From Onchocerca lupi (taxonomy: Eukaryota > Nematoda > Chromadorea > Rhabditida > Onchocercidae): a stretch of 64,000 nt of DNA. Below, piece by piece: positions 52,968 to 64,000 of the stretch. The stretch's first letter is position 1. Every line of letters starts with the position of its first letter. The notes beneath the pieces are model-generated. The model ran no database searches. It worked only from the letters and a program-made list of their open reading frames with translations, and was not told where the DNA came from. The DNA lies in NCBI GenBank assembly GCA_028564675.1, contig JAOVVO010000316.1:24027-88026 (forward strand), read 5' to 3'. The translations under genes were made by a program, and so were the position numbers.

Positions 52968-55900
52968 GAGATTTATTAAAATAATAAGAAATTGTTGATT
53001 AAAATGATAAAATTTTATTCATTAATGAAAAATATGATGCATAAAATTTTTTAATGTTTATCAACTAATACATATAAATATATTTACTCCTTTGATGAGT
53101 TAAATAGTAATTTTTAATTAGACAGTATAAATTGTCATATGATAAAATATATTTCAAATGTAACTGAAATTGATCAACTAATGTTTTTCGATAAATTCCA
53201 AATGATATAATGGAATATTTTATAAATATGGCAAAATTTTTCATATTTTCATAGTCATTCACCTTAAAAGTATAAGTACACATGTCAGATTTAAAAAATA
53301 GATTATATTCCTGTTACTTTTTGAATAGTTGCCATATAGATATCAATATGAAACTTGAACTTTTATCATAATAAAGAGTTGTTGTTATTATTGTAAAATT
53401 TAATACTAAAGCTTAATCTTGCTTATCTAAAGATTAACTCACTTTAAGATCTCCGATATCATCACGTTTTGATTCATATTGCGATCCATATGCTAGTGAT
53501 ACAAGTAGTCAAGAACGTTCTGGATCAGTTACACCAATAATCGATAAAGAAGCAAGGTTAGTTAATCTATCTTGATATTTTGATCATTAGAATTTGGAAA
53601 GAAATTAATTTATTAAATTTACTTATTCGCAAAAATTTTCAAAAAGATTTTGACATATTTTTTTTGTTTAGTGAAAAAATTCGAAACAATGAAACCAGTA
53701 ATTTTTTTTTTTTTTAAACGAATTTTAATGATATTAATGGGCAAATAAATTTCCAAAATTTATTTCTTAAATTATTATTTTTATTTAATAAATCTAAAAC
53801 AAGCGATTCCTAATCTTTTCAAAGAGTAAGTTAATCAGTTCTATTAATTCTTTAAATTTCTGAAAATTTTTTTTCACAATTTTCAAAATATAAAAACAGG
53901 CTTTTTAATACAAAAATTGATAATATGATAATTTATTAATTTGAGAAAGAAAAAAGGGTCACGCAATTTGTCACTTAAACAGTTTAGAATTCGTATGGAA
54001 ACCATGGAACGTCAGTTAGCAGGTTTATCATCATTGGTACATTCAGCATTGATAAGTAAAGGTATGAGCGAAACGAGCCAACGTGATATGGAAGAATTAC
54101 GAAAACAAATTTTGGCACTTCATCCAGATGGTTTGTGATAACGTTATCATTATCAGTGCTATCATTATCATCACTATTATTATCATAATTATTTTTTAAA
54201 GTTATCAATTCTTGGTAATATTATTATTATTATTAAGTATCTTTTCTTATTTGTATTGGATATATTATAAGCGTCTTTTATATATTCAATATTTTTGATT
54301 TTAATTAATTTATAACTCAATATTTTTTGATTTTAAAAATGAATTAAATGTTTAATTGTATGGTCTTTTTTTTTTCCATTTTACATTAATATTTTCAAAA
54401 TTTATTTCAATACATTTTAAGCTTAATTCAATATTATCAGTGTTTCTTGATAATTTACAAAATTGCAGTGGCATCAATTGCATCAGAAAGCAGTGTAACG
54501 AGTATCGATCCATCATCACTGAACGATTCTGTATTTTTAAACAATGAAACACAGCAGCAAATTTTAAAATTTAAACGGCATATAAATGAGATGCAAAATC
54601 AGTTGAAGCAAATTCGACGTACAATACAGGTATTTTATTCATTATCGACTGTATTAAAAAGAAAATTAATTAATAATTCTATCCTTTGCTATTATTATAT
54701 TTTATTTTTTGAAAAATCATCCATTGAAAAAATCAATCAATAATTCCATTTCTTGTTATGGTTCTTTGTTTCTGAATATTATTACTTAGTTTCTTAAAAA
54801 AGTATTTTTAAAATTTATTACAGATGAATACGCACGAATCACGTGATATTTTACGTGAAGCATTCGATCGCGTGCATCAATATATTGCAGATTACCTGGG
54901 TGCAACACCACATCATTCTGCAAAACATGCAAATGATATACTTAAATCAGAACATATTACTCAAATTGCTAATCTTCAAAAATCATTGCAGTAAATTTTT
55001 GTTTTTTTTGATACAAGCATTTGTCTGAAAAAAGAAAGTTAAAACTAAATTTAAATTTATTCAAAAATAAACAAATTAATGAAATTTATGAGATAGTGAA
55101 AGTCAGAAATATTTGGCAAATCTTAAATGATTAGATATACTCTTATTGGATATACTTGCGAATTCTTAGATTTCGTTGTTAATTAGCAATTAGATATACT
55201 TTTGAGTAGATTTTACTCTTAATTAACAATGAAAATCACTAATTAATCGACGAAGTCCTAAACAGATTTCGTTGCTAATTAACAATGAAAATGTTTTTTA
55301 AATACAAAACTTTAGCAGTAACTAATCATTTAATAATGATATTTGCTATCAATTTAAAAAACGTGGATAAGATAAAAATCATGACATGATTTTAAAGCTG
55401 TGGGTAGACATTTCTGAAATAGCTATTATCTTTTGTCTTCTAATGTTATCATTAATTTGATCATATTATCATCATTATTATGCTAAAATAATAGGGAAAA
55501 TAATCAATTGACGAAACATCTTGATTACATTTAAAATAATTTCATTGAAATATATGGAAGTTAATGAAAATTTTATAATGAATATATAGAATATTATTAT
55601 AAAGTTCTTGTCATAATATTCATGATGGTGATAAGAATATACTGTTATTGATACCACGATGATAATGATGATAGCATAGGAGTACTGATACCATTAAAAA
55701 TGACTTTAATTACTAATTTTAATTATTATTATTAATAACAAAGTGGCGATTTATCAAAATTGCAGAATATTTGAAGAAAATGTTGAAGAAGTCAGACATT
55801 TGGTATTAAATACAAATCGGAAATTGCGTATGAGTGAAGTGGAGGCATTTACTGAAACGCTTACAAGAATTGGTCGAAATGCGGCAAAACTAAAAAGTTT

Positions 55901-57287
55901 GCTTATTTATTGATCAATTGGTCATTATTGATTTGTGAGAACAGAATAATACAATCTGAATTCTCGGTTAATTTCAATCAGAAATATATTTCTAATGACT
56001 GATTAAACAATTTCCAAATTTAATTGTAATTTTAATATTTTAAGAAAGAATTTTCTATTCAAGTTTTTCATCAAGTAAATGAAACTTTTGAGTTATCCGA
56101 ACTTATCCATAATTTTAAATGATATCCCAGTTTTCGATTTATCCAGAATTTCCGATAAATCAACATTTCTGATTTCCTAGCCATTATTATTCTCTCTTTT
56201 GTGATCACTATTATTTCTTTATTAGAATAAAATATTTTACTACAATTAATTTAAATAAACAAATGAAATTCGGAAAATTATAAGTTTTTCTTTATTCATG
56301 AATTCTTCCTTTGATATGATATAATAACATTATAATTCTGCTAATGAAAGAATATTAATCTTTTTGACAATTTTTTGTTAAACAACTGTCAAAAAGATTA
56401 ACTTCATATTCATATGTTACCAAACATTTTAGCGACAAAAATTAAATTCTAGTTATAAATCCTTGCATTAATAATATTTTATTAGATTTTCAACAACGAA
56501 AAAAAAAAGAAAATCAATTTTTTTTCAAAATAATGAAAAAAAGAAAAAATACTTCAATTTCTAGCACAATTTCCGACAATACAGTATGAATTACAAAAGG
56601 AAATAAAAACAAGTATGGAACGAATCGTTTCGGAGGAGAAATTTATCAAAGAAGAAACAGCCCAAATTGATCAATGCTTACGACGATGTAAAACGTTGGC
56701 CAATATGATGGTGACAATGAAGAAATTGGCCATGGTCCAAGATCCAAGTTTGAATGCAACAACAAAACTGGAAAAGAAAAACAACAATCGAACATTGTTT
56801 ACACTTAAAGAGAATGATTTTACAACTAATGCTGCTGCCAAATTGATTAGAAATGATCAGATAAATGGAACTAATCGAATAATTAATGAACAACAACAAC
56901 AACAACAACAACAATATCAACAACATCATCAACAGTATCATCAACATCAACAACAATATCAGCAACATCATCAACATCAACAACAACAACAGTATCAACA
57001 TCATCAACAACAACAAATGACAGATGGAAGAATGAATGAACAGATCCCACCGCCGTTAATACCACCACCACCGATTTATTATGAAGGTGATTAACCTTTT
57101 TTTTCACGTAAATTTCTATGGATTGGAAAAAATTAGTGAAAATTTAAAAAAGAAAAAGCCTTTATGAATGCAAAACACACTCGAAAAAAATTTGTATAAA
57201 TATAAATTTTCTTTATTATATAAATCAATTTTTGTATAAACAATATTTAAATTTTCAAGATTTAATTCTTTTTACATAAATTTATTC

Positions 57288-57337
<50 letters not shown>

Positions 57338-59587
57338 GAAATTAGTAAAAATTCAAAAAAAGGAAGCATTTAATGCATAAAAAAATGCGTTTGTTTTATT
57401 TTATTATCAAATCAACTTTTGCATGAATAATATTAAAATTTTTAAGATTTAACTTTTTCTTCCACTTAAATTTGATGCATAATCAAAGAAAATTAGTAAA
57501 AATCAGAGAAGAAAAAACATTTGTAAATATAAAATATATTTATTTCATTTTTTATATAATTAATTTTTTTATAAATAATAATTAAATTTTTTCATTCATT
57601 TATTCTTTTGATTTACAGAAAAAATAAGTGAAATTATGACAGTACTACAACATAATTTAATGAAAAATTATGATTAAATTACAAAATTGGTTAATTTAAC
57701 AATTAATTAGTAAAAAAGACTAAGATAATTTTACTTTTATTAAGGTACTTCTTCTTGTAATTCAAAGAGAAATGCGGATGCGAATGTTTTGGATACAATT
57801 CTGGATGAACTTACAAATACGGTACAACGTGATATGCGTTCGAAATCACGATCACCCAATCCAGCCAGATCATTTTCGGTTATCCGGAATGGTCCACCGA
57901 AACCACCGGAACGTCATTCGACAACCGATGTACGAAACCGTTTTACACAATCGGAAATAAAAGAAATGCAACGTCGAGCAGTTGAAAGTGTTTCACCTAA
58001 TCCAGGCTAGTTAATGCTAGTATTTTCACAATTTCAATATATTCCGCATTTTCAGCCTTGACATTATTTTAATAATTAATCATTCCTGTTAAAACTCATA
58101 TTTCATTTTTTCATTTCAAATATTTCCTAATTATAATTTCATTTAAATAATTTTTTATTTTAACAAGATTTTATGCAAATTATTTAGTCTAAATTAATAG
58201 TTAAAATGATCTTGCATATTTTTAAAACTAATAAAAACTATAATTTTATCAAATTTGATGAGGTTGCTGGAAAATTTAGTAATTTGCTAAATGATTAAGC
58301 TAAAATATTTACATAAGACTTGTTTTTTTTTTAATTTATTTCAAAAAGAAAACATTCTTATCATATCTCTCTCTTTCTCTCCTTCTCCTTCTGAATAATA
58401 ATTAATTATTATTCAAAAAGGCCTTTCTTCTTTTTTTTTTTGCTTTGTTTTCTTTAGAAAAGAATCTAAAAGAATGATTCATATGAGAAGTTCATAGTGT
58501 CTTCTAAGTGGAACTTCAGGAGATTATAAGTCTTTGAATAATTAGTCTAAAGTATTTCGTGAATAGAAGATGTTCTTCACATGATAAGTGATGAACATAT
58601 GGCAAATCTGTGTAAATTGAATATTTGATCTAATTACTGAAAATATTTCTTACTTCTCAACATGAATTTTAATTTCCTTTTAAATTTTAGATGGTGGAAA
58701 ATTCAAATTTATAATCGAATTTCCTCTATCCCTATCTATCCTCACATCTTTATTTACAAATAAAATGATAAATAAATTATCCTACGTTTGCAAAATTATG
58801 TGATTTTAACCATATTTATTTAATGATGAATTAAAAATTAACTAGTAAAATCTTGTAAAAAATCAATATTATTGATGTAATTTTTTTTTTTTTTTTTAGA
58901 ATTATGTTGATTGGAAAAATGATTACTGTAAAAAAAAAAAAACTGTCTATTGTTGCTGTAAAGAAAGAAAATGTTGTCTATTTAGCAATTAATAAGATTA
59001 TCGAGACAGAAAATCTTAGTAATCTAATTAATTGCTAAATGGATAACTTACATAAATTGGATTAGATGTGCTACATCAGTTTAGTTTATTTATTACTTTT
59101 TAATTTATTTACTACTTTTTCAAATTAATTTATTTACTATTTCATCGAAAAATAAGTTTGTTTTAATTTATTTAATAAAATATAGCTTTTAAAATTCTTA
59201 TAATGAATTTAAATTCAAAGTTCGATATTATTATCTAAAATAAATGACAAAGATCTATTTAGGCTAAGCTAAGATGAAAGTGTGAAATGTATTATATAAT
59301 AAAGAGGATTTTATTATATAATGATAATTTTAATTAATTTAGTCAATGATAAAATTGATTCGACAAATTTGTAGCAATATGATGATAACGTAATAGTTTT
59401 TTATAATATAATGATGAATTTTTCCATCATGTGAATATTTAAACATTGAAATTAAATTTCAGGAAGTCGACAATCAATATCAACCGATTTAGATGGACGT
59501 CAAGAAAAATTAGTCCAAAAACAACGACAATTGCACAGTCAATTTGAACAACTACAACAGATGTGTGCACCGTCTGATATTATTTGA
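45048..59587 (+). CDS. p140Cap/SKT (SRCIN1/KIAA1217) homologue with AIP3-type domain
   Basis: Thirteen exons join in phase: 45048-45225, 49404-49459, 49748-50033, 50890-51088, 52701-52925, 53449-53556, 53988-54130, 54469-54629, 54824-54990, 55766-55896, 56565-57086, 57745-58005, 59463-59587 (853 residues). The N terminus is Ser/Arg-rich. A 32-Gln run spans about 113-144. The conserved block (about 174-255) contains SIDTIRALFLRSFPQ, YVKIYIQEPSKGQLFYELDD and IKDQAVLKLRER, matching the domain shared by p140Cap, SKT and yeast Bud6/AIP3. Helical, coiled-coil-like segments follow (about 350-640), then a Gln/His-rich stretch (about 660-702), a proline run (PPPLIPPPPI) and a basic Ser/Pro tail with PPKPPERH. 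Vertebrate relatives are scaffold proteins of actin, Src-family signalling and synapses. The first intron is 4.2 kb. The last intron uses a GC donor in this model; otherwise the protein ends at TAG 58008-58010. Confidence 0.83.
47712..47880. repeat. Degenerate minisatellite in first intron
   Basis: About six units of roughly 28 bp built on AATCTGAATTATTCCAATTT and GTTAGA, with many substitutions. It lies in the 4.2-kb first intron of the p140Cap-like gene. Confidence 0.6.
49850..49945 (+). repeat. CAA/CAG repeat encoding 32 glutamines
   Basis: An uninterrupted in-frame glutamine run, mostly CAA with interspersed CAG in its first third, ends at a CCG proline codon. It lies just before the conserved AIP3-type domain of the p140Cap-like protein. 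Confidence 0.9.
51792..51844 (+). repeat. Dispersed repeat, copy 2
   Basis: CAAAGGAATGAATAACCCAG, GTGATCAAGTTACTTCGATA-like sequence and TTCTCTGTAATTG correspond to the copy at 13021-13073. It lies in intron 4 of the p140Cap-like gene. Confidence 0.55.
56355..56401. repeat. Perfect 15-bp inverted repeat, 17-nt loop
   Basis: TTAATCTTTTTGACA (56355-56369) and TGTCAAAAAGATTAA (56387-56401) are exact reverse complements. They lie in intron 10 of the p140Cap-like gene, about 160 bp before exon 11. Confidence 0.9.
57100..57570. repeat. Three degenerate tandem copies in intron 11, with a 44-A run
   Basis: A unit of about 190 bp (GAAATTAGTAAAAAT, AAGCATTTAATG-ATAAA, TTTATTTTATTA-ATCAA-TTTT, AAGATTTAA-TTTT) recurs three times. 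A 44-base A homopolymer occupies 57293-57336 between copies 1 and 2. Confidence 0.55.
58006..59462 (+). other. Predicted GC-AG last intron of the p140Cap-like gene
   Basis: Reading CCA-G|GC joined to G|GA-AGT-CGA-CAA at the TTTCAG acceptor (59462) keeps frame. The last exon then encodes GSRQSISTDLDGRQEKLVQK and ends CAPSDII. No GT donor near 58000 gives an open frame. If the intron is not spliced the protein ends at TAG 58008. The donor context (CAG|GCTAGT) is weaker than the usual GCAAGT. Confidence 0.45.
58981..59039. repeat. Inverted repeat, 20-bp arms with one mismatch, 19-nt loop
   Basis: TTTAGCAATTAATAAGATTA (58981-59000) pairs with TAATCTAATTAATTGCTAAA (59020-59039), one position failing. 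It lies in the last intron of the p140Cap-like gene. Confidence 0.85.
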
Positions 59588-59683
59588 TAAAAAATGCAAT
59601 CAATCAATTTATTGTTACTCATCATAAAAAGTTTAGTAAAAGGAAAAAAATTAAAGGGATTTTTGTGAGGAAAAGTTATTTAA

Positions 59684-59689
59684 AATAAA
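59684..59689 (+). terminator. Possible polyadenylation signal AATAAA of the p140Cap-like gene
   Basis: AATAAA lies about 100 nt after the TGA stop at 59587; a second AATAAA follows near 59698. Confidence 0.4.
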
Positions 59690-60172
59690 AAGTAAAGAAT
59701 AAAGAAAATAGGAAAAAGTCATATTCTGATTATTTATGAATTAAAATTTGAATTTTTTTTTAGAGAAGGAATGATTAAATTTTTTAGTTAAAAATAATTT
59801 AAATTAGAACATTGAAAAATTAATAAATAATATGTAAAGTTGGCGAACCTATACATATTCAATTATTCATTAAATAATCTGACTAATAGTTGAATTAGAA
59901 ATAAAACCATTTGATTATTTAGTATTCTTAATATTTTACAAACACAAAAATTCAATTTATATCGTAACATGATGTGTAAAATAAATGGATGAATACAACC
60001 GGATGGATATTATATGTTCTTGTTATTATTATTCCGGTTTTGAAAACTTATTTCATTTGTTACCGATTATTTTATACTTAATATAACACATTTTCCTCGA
60101 ATTTTTAATTCAAAAAAACAAACTTCAGATTGCTTTTCTCTCAGTTCATCCTAGTCATTTTTCATTTATTCT

Positions 60173-60173
<1 letters not shown>

Positions 60174-60238
<65 letters not shown>
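60174..60238. repeat. 65-base T homopolymer
   Basis: Uninterrupted T run, the longest homopolymer in the window. Length is likely approximate. Confidence 0.9.
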
Positions 60239-60239
<1 letters not shown>

Positions 60240-61503
60240 AAGAAGAAGATTTATTAATTTCTATTTTTGTGCAATTATTCTATCTTTTTTGATGATATCT
60301 TATTGATTAATAATTTTTGTATTCAAGAGATTGCCTTCCAGAATGCAATCAATGGTACTAATTAACACAATCATTTAATGATAAATCTGCACGGATACTG
60401 GTTATCTCCTAGACTACTTTAATAGAAATTGATCGAAAGATTTGAATAGAACTTACCAATTAATTTTCAAAATTCAGGAAATGTATCCTTGCAAATATAG
60501 GATTTCGGAAAATCTAAATTCTACAATAATCCCTCCATAATCATTAATTAATCATTAAATGATTAATGCTTTCATATTATTGATTGTGGATATCGTAATC
60601 TATTTTGTTTCTAACAACTTGAAAAATTCTTGATCCAGGAATGAAGCATAACTAGCAATAACATTGAGTATGTAATGACATCAATAAATTGTTATTATAA
60701 TGATAATAATAAATTTTAGTGCTGTCTTTGTCTTCATCTTAGCTGCATAGTCAAAACAATTTGGGAAATTTTATCTCAGTATTTAAATTTTGAAAGGGAC
60801 CAATAAGGAACGGAAATTCAACCAAACAGTACTTTTTTTCGTGAATTTCCATATGCAATTTCCTACCATTAAATGCGAAATATCACAATGTGCGACAATT
60901 TTTTATTGTCTAAATACGATAAACTAATTCCAACGAAAACAAATATATATCTTAAAGCAATTGCAACCGGAATAAACAAAGGCGTAAACAGAAACTTTTA
61001 AACGCCCAGAATAAACATAAGCATACATAAAGTTTTTAAATGCTACCTTTAAAACATTTAACCACCATTTCCTGCGTTTCATAATAAATATAGGAAACTT
61101 TAAAAAATCTTATTTCAGATCTTTTACTGAAGTTAATGAGAGCAACAGAATTTCGGAATATCTTCAGCAATATCACTTTAAGATGTACTGGAAATGAAAC
61201 AATTTTCCATTTACGGTAACAAAAAGTAAGCAAAAAATTATCATTTATGCAATTTTTCGGTAAAAGATCTGAAGCCAGTTATCATATTAGTGTAAGCATT
61301 GGTTACAGAAATAAAAAACTTGTCGTAGATTATACTAAAATGGCTACGGTTAAGAAATCTAAGATTTTAATAAAAGTTTAACGTTAATTAATGTTAATTC
61401 AAAAAAAAAAAAAATGATTATCGGCAAAATACAAAACCTCGACAATAATATCAGATGTGAAATATTTTAGTGTTCGAGACTAGTTGTCGTTCTATTCTTG
61501 CTT

Positions 61504-61530
61504 AGAAATTCTAGATAATCTAGAATTTCT
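61504..61530. repeat. 27-bp near-perfect palindrome (13-bp arms, 1-nt centre)
   Basis: AGAAATTCTAGAT and ATCTAGAATTTCT flank a single A. It lies 63 nt beyond the stop codon of the minus-strand SMIM4-like gene, so the transcript's 3' end could carry it as a hairpin. Confidence 0.9.
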
Positions 61531-61582
61531 CGACATTTCATTTATCCATGCCCATATCATCTTATCCATTTGGCTGAATCGT

Positions 61583-61588
61583 TTTATT
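61583..61588 (-). terminator. Polyadenylation signal AATAAA of the SMIM4-like gene
   Basis: TTTATT on the plus strand reads AATAAA on the minus strand, 6 nt after the stop codon, suggesting a very short 3' UTR. Confidence 0.4.
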
Positions 61589-61593
61589 TCTTT

Positions 61594-62113
61594 TTAAAAA
61601 TTACTTTTTTTTCTCGCTTCAATCTGTGATTGCACAGCCTGAGCAGATAATTCATCCATTTGTTTCAGCCAATTCTCAAGATCCTCCAGCTGTTGTTGCA
61701 TTTGTTTCTTTTTAAATACCGTATAATAGTTCACACCCATAAATGTGAACTTTATCTGAAATAAAAGCAAAGAAAAAAAAAATGCATCCAAATGAATAAG
61801 TACGCTAAGATTTTCAAGATAATTTTGAAAAATTGAAAGAAAAAAAAAATTTTAATCCATAAATTTATCAAAAAAGTTATCAATGGTTAGGCTAATTGCG
61901 AATCATTTTTAATTATTTTTCAATAATTTCAACAGTGATAGATTCGAAAATCGAAATTTAAAGAACTAAAAATTTTATAATTGAGAATAAAAATATTATA
62001 TAAAAATATACTTTAAAAAACTCGAAAGCTGCTCCTAATAATATACATGTCGGGAACCAATAAATCACATCTGGTCCAAGTAATTGCATAAAACGTTTAC
62101 CACGTGAAAGCAT
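61594..62113 (-). CDS. Small single-pass membrane protein resembling SMIM4/UQCC5
   Basis: Two exons (62113-62012 and 61755-61594) join in phase 0 across a GTATAT donor and a TATTTCAG acceptor, giving 87 residues. A short basic N terminus (MLSRGKRFMQLLG) precedes a membrane helix (about 17-33, IYWFPTCILLGAAFEFF), then IKFTFMGVNYYTVFKKKQ and a charged coiled-coil-like tail ending EARKKSNF. The order helix, E-F/W, IK, G, YY/FY-x-V, K/R cluster follows what I recall of human SMIM4 (UQCC5), a 70-residue mitochondrial inner-membrane protein needed for complex III assembly. The match is short, so the family call is tentative. The start is the first ATG after an acceptor-like CTTGCAG near 62177, possibly a spliced-leader site. 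Confidence 0.6.
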
Positions 62114-62138
62114 TTGAAAAGAAAAGGCACTCCACACT

Positions 62139-62159
62139 TCAATCACACTTGAAATCCAT
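62139..62159 (-). promoter_or_regulatory. Six-codon upstream ORF before the SMIM4-like start
   Basis: ATG at 62159 opens MDFKCD followed by TGA at 62139, ending 25 nt before the main ATG at 62113. It lies within the probable 5' leader, after the CTTGCAG acceptor. It may lower translation, but short leaders often carry such ATGs by chance. Confidence 0.35.
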
Positions 62160-63711
62160 CAACTGAACCTGAATTCTGCAAGAGATGGAAAGGATTTTAG
62201 AAATTTTCGATTAATACTAGAATAGCGATGCGATGCACAGTATTTTTGCAATCAAGAATGACTCGTACAGAAAATCTTTTCCGACAAATTCCCGCTTATC
62301 AAGAGAACTAAAAACTAATTACGACTTGAACAACGGAAGAGGAAAAGAAAGCAATTAGAAAAAAATATATTAAGATAACTTTTGTTATCATAAAAATTAA
62401 GTAACTTTTGTTATCATAAAAATTAAGTTACGATTGATCAAGTATGTAAAAAGTTAATAGCAAACTTTATTATTAGGCGACCTAGAAACGAAAATGTCGA
62501 TAAATTTCCGTTAACCAAGAAAAAAAGAAGCTTATCGACTACGTTTCATTCTATGTCCCGCACGAATTTCCAGAGTTTCATCTTACACAAGAAAAGAATG
62601 GTCCGCATTTATTCCATTGTTTTTAAACTTAGAAAACATGAAGTTATGACTGCCGATTAGTTTCGATATTATAAATATAACAGTGAATCAAGAAAAACAA
62701 CAAAAAGCTATAAGAAATCAAGTTTATTGTTTATTAAATCAATAACATACAAAGAATCAAAACATATGAACAACAATGGGAAAATAATTTCAGTAAATTT
62801 GTCTTTGCCAAATTCTGCATGATATTTAAAAAAAAAAAAAAAAAGAAAAAAAATTGTGAACAAAAAATACGATAAATATAGTCAAAAGCAAGACGATAAG
62901 AATTGAGCAATTTATGAATGGTTTCACTCTAAAACCTTTACTTTTATTTAAAAGTGATCGTTGTATAATGTTGAATATTTTACTGGTTTCTTCTATCATA
63001 TGTATAAAATAATCACAAAAAAAGAGAGCATTTCTTATTTATTCACTTAGCACCTCAAATCACTAAAATAAATAAACAAAACTGCACCATAATTCAGTTA
63101 TTTAGTAATTTAATCATCACTGAATTAGAAAACGGTTTCATAATTCGCATTCTTTCAAAAAATTCACGTAGAGATCACTTTTACCTTCTGACCATATCAC
63201 CATCAAGTAAAATGCTACATAAAACTGTAAAATTCTTATATACTCAAAAATTAGATTATATTAATTTCCTTTAATAAATGTGGAATTTATGAAATAGCAC
63301 TACTCGAAATGCCACAAAATCTACATAGACAATCATTGGAATCAGTTTTATAGCGTTCAATTACTCACGTAATGACAGCATTAATGAGATACAAGTATAT
63401 TTCAAGAATATTTTTGTACTTTTCTATCTCGAGCTTTTTTCAGTACTTACAAAGCTTATGAAAAACTTGCAATAATAATTCCAAAATTGAAACTGTGCGA
63501 AAATGTTTGTTAAAATTTTAATAATTTCGAAAATAGTAACTTTAATAAAGTATTAAAGTGATAAGAACAAAAACATAATTGAATAAGCACCATAAGAAAA
63601 TCCTAATCCTAAAACTTATTAAGAAAAAGTGTAGACAAGGATTTGATGAATAAATCAAATCAGATAAACCATCCTAGCACAGTATGTTAAGAACGATAAA
63701 TAACTCATCCT
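62160..63711. other. Spacer between two minus-strand genes
   Basis: About 1.5 kb separating the SMIM4-like start and the stop of the next upstream gene. Nothing coding seen. It contains an exact 26-bp duplication at 62376-62427. Confidence 0.6.
62376..62427. repeat. Exact tandem duplication of 26 bp
   Basis: TAACTTTTGTTATCATAAAA followed by ATTAAG occurs twice in direct succession with no mismatch, suggesting a recent duplication. Confidence 0.9.
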
Positions 63712-64000
63712 TCAGACTTTTAATGAAAAACCCGCTTCATCAGCTTCGATTAAATCTTTCTCTAATCGTTCACGATCTGCTTCACGTACTGGTTTCACCA
63801 CTTTGTAATACATTACAATATTAACCATCGCAACCGATGTCATACACAATGCTCCACCAATTAGTGATATTACTGTCACTGAAATTTATTCAAATTCTCA
63901 TAAAAAATATTTGAAAAAAAAAAATATATATATATATATATATATTAACATTACGGTAATCAGTTATGCCATTCCAATATATACACAAGCCTAAGCCTAT
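63712..64000 (-). CDS. 3' end of an unidentified small membrane protein (partial)
   Basis: The last exon is 63878-63712 (stop TGA at 63712-63714). It joins in phase to an exon at 63955 that runs off the window. The visible C terminus is about 70 residues: LGLCIYWNGITDY, a hydrophobic helix (TVISLIGGALCMTSVAMVNI plus VMYY), then a charged tail KVVKPVREADRERLEKDLIE ending AGFSLKV. One membrane span with a charged helical tail is clear; the family is not recognised. The intron of 76 bp contains an AT dinucleotide repeat. Confidence 0.6.

Larger units (their letters stand above)
59588..61593. other. Spacer between convergent genes
   Basis: About 2 kb between the 3' ends of the p140Cap-like (plus) and SMIM4-like (minus) genes. 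It contains AATAAA at 59684-59689, a long T homopolymer and a 27-bp palindrome, listed separately. No coding exon seen. Confidence 0.6.

Noticed and set aside
56678..57107. Minus-strand ORFs rich in Leu/Met or Val/Asp
   Set aside because: Antisense of the Gln/His codon repeats in exon 11 of the p140Cap-like gene.
61594..64000. Operon of the two terminal minus-strand genes
   Set aside because: The gap of about 1.5 kb is too large for typical nematode operon spacing and no SL2-type signal can be recognised.

Overview
The window looks like nuclear DNA of a parasitic nematode, most likely a clade III (filarial-type) worm. Three things point there: very high A+T content with many long A or T homopolymers, small exons joined by introns with nematode TTTTCAG-like acceptors, and a MOLO1-family acetylcholine-receptor auxiliary subunit. 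The species call is inference; no marker gene is present. All gene models are hand-spliced from the sequence. Coding exons were accepted only where reading phase matched across each junction.

Layout. (1) 0.8-3.5 kb, minus strand: the last two exons of a Frizzled/Smoothened-like membrane protein, then a small secreted cysteine-rich (EB-module-like) gene. (2) 8.6-11.4 kb, plus: a complete six-exon MOLO1-like gene. (3) 13.6-16.4 kb, plus: a complete eight-exon receptor-type tyrosine-kinase-like gene resembling STYK1/NOK, with an HGD catalytic loop. (4) 17.5-20.4 kb, minus: a five-exon DHHC palmitoyltransferase of the ZDHHC2/15/20 kind. (5) 23.3-31.3 kb, minus: a sixteen-exon, 1,111-residue nuclear protein with two C3HC3H zinc modules (INO80D/KANSL2 family). 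(6) 32.7-45 kb: about 12 kb without a recognisable gene, rich in degenerate tandem repeats, ending in a 0.54-kb element with long terminal inverted repeats. (7) 45.0-59.6 kb, plus: a thirteen-exon p140Cap/SKT (AIP3-domain) homologue with a 32-residue polyglutamine tract and a duplicated start-codon region that creates an upstream ORF. (8) 61.6-62.1 kb, minus: a two-exon 87-residue protein resembling SMIM4/UQCC5. (9) 63.7-64 kb, minus: the 3' end of an unidentified small membrane protein.

The genes are ordinary single-copy animal genes and do not form an operon or pathway. MOLO1 acts at cholinergic synapses; the p140Cap homologue and the DHHC enzyme would fit cytoskeletal and membrane roles, but no functional link is implied by their positions. 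I found no tRNA, rRNA, CRISPR or viral sequence. The most unusual observations are the duplicated start region, the long-TIR element, the unusual kinase catalytic loop, two predicted GC-AG introns, a Frizzled-like fragment without visible N-terminal half, and several near-perfect hairpins.
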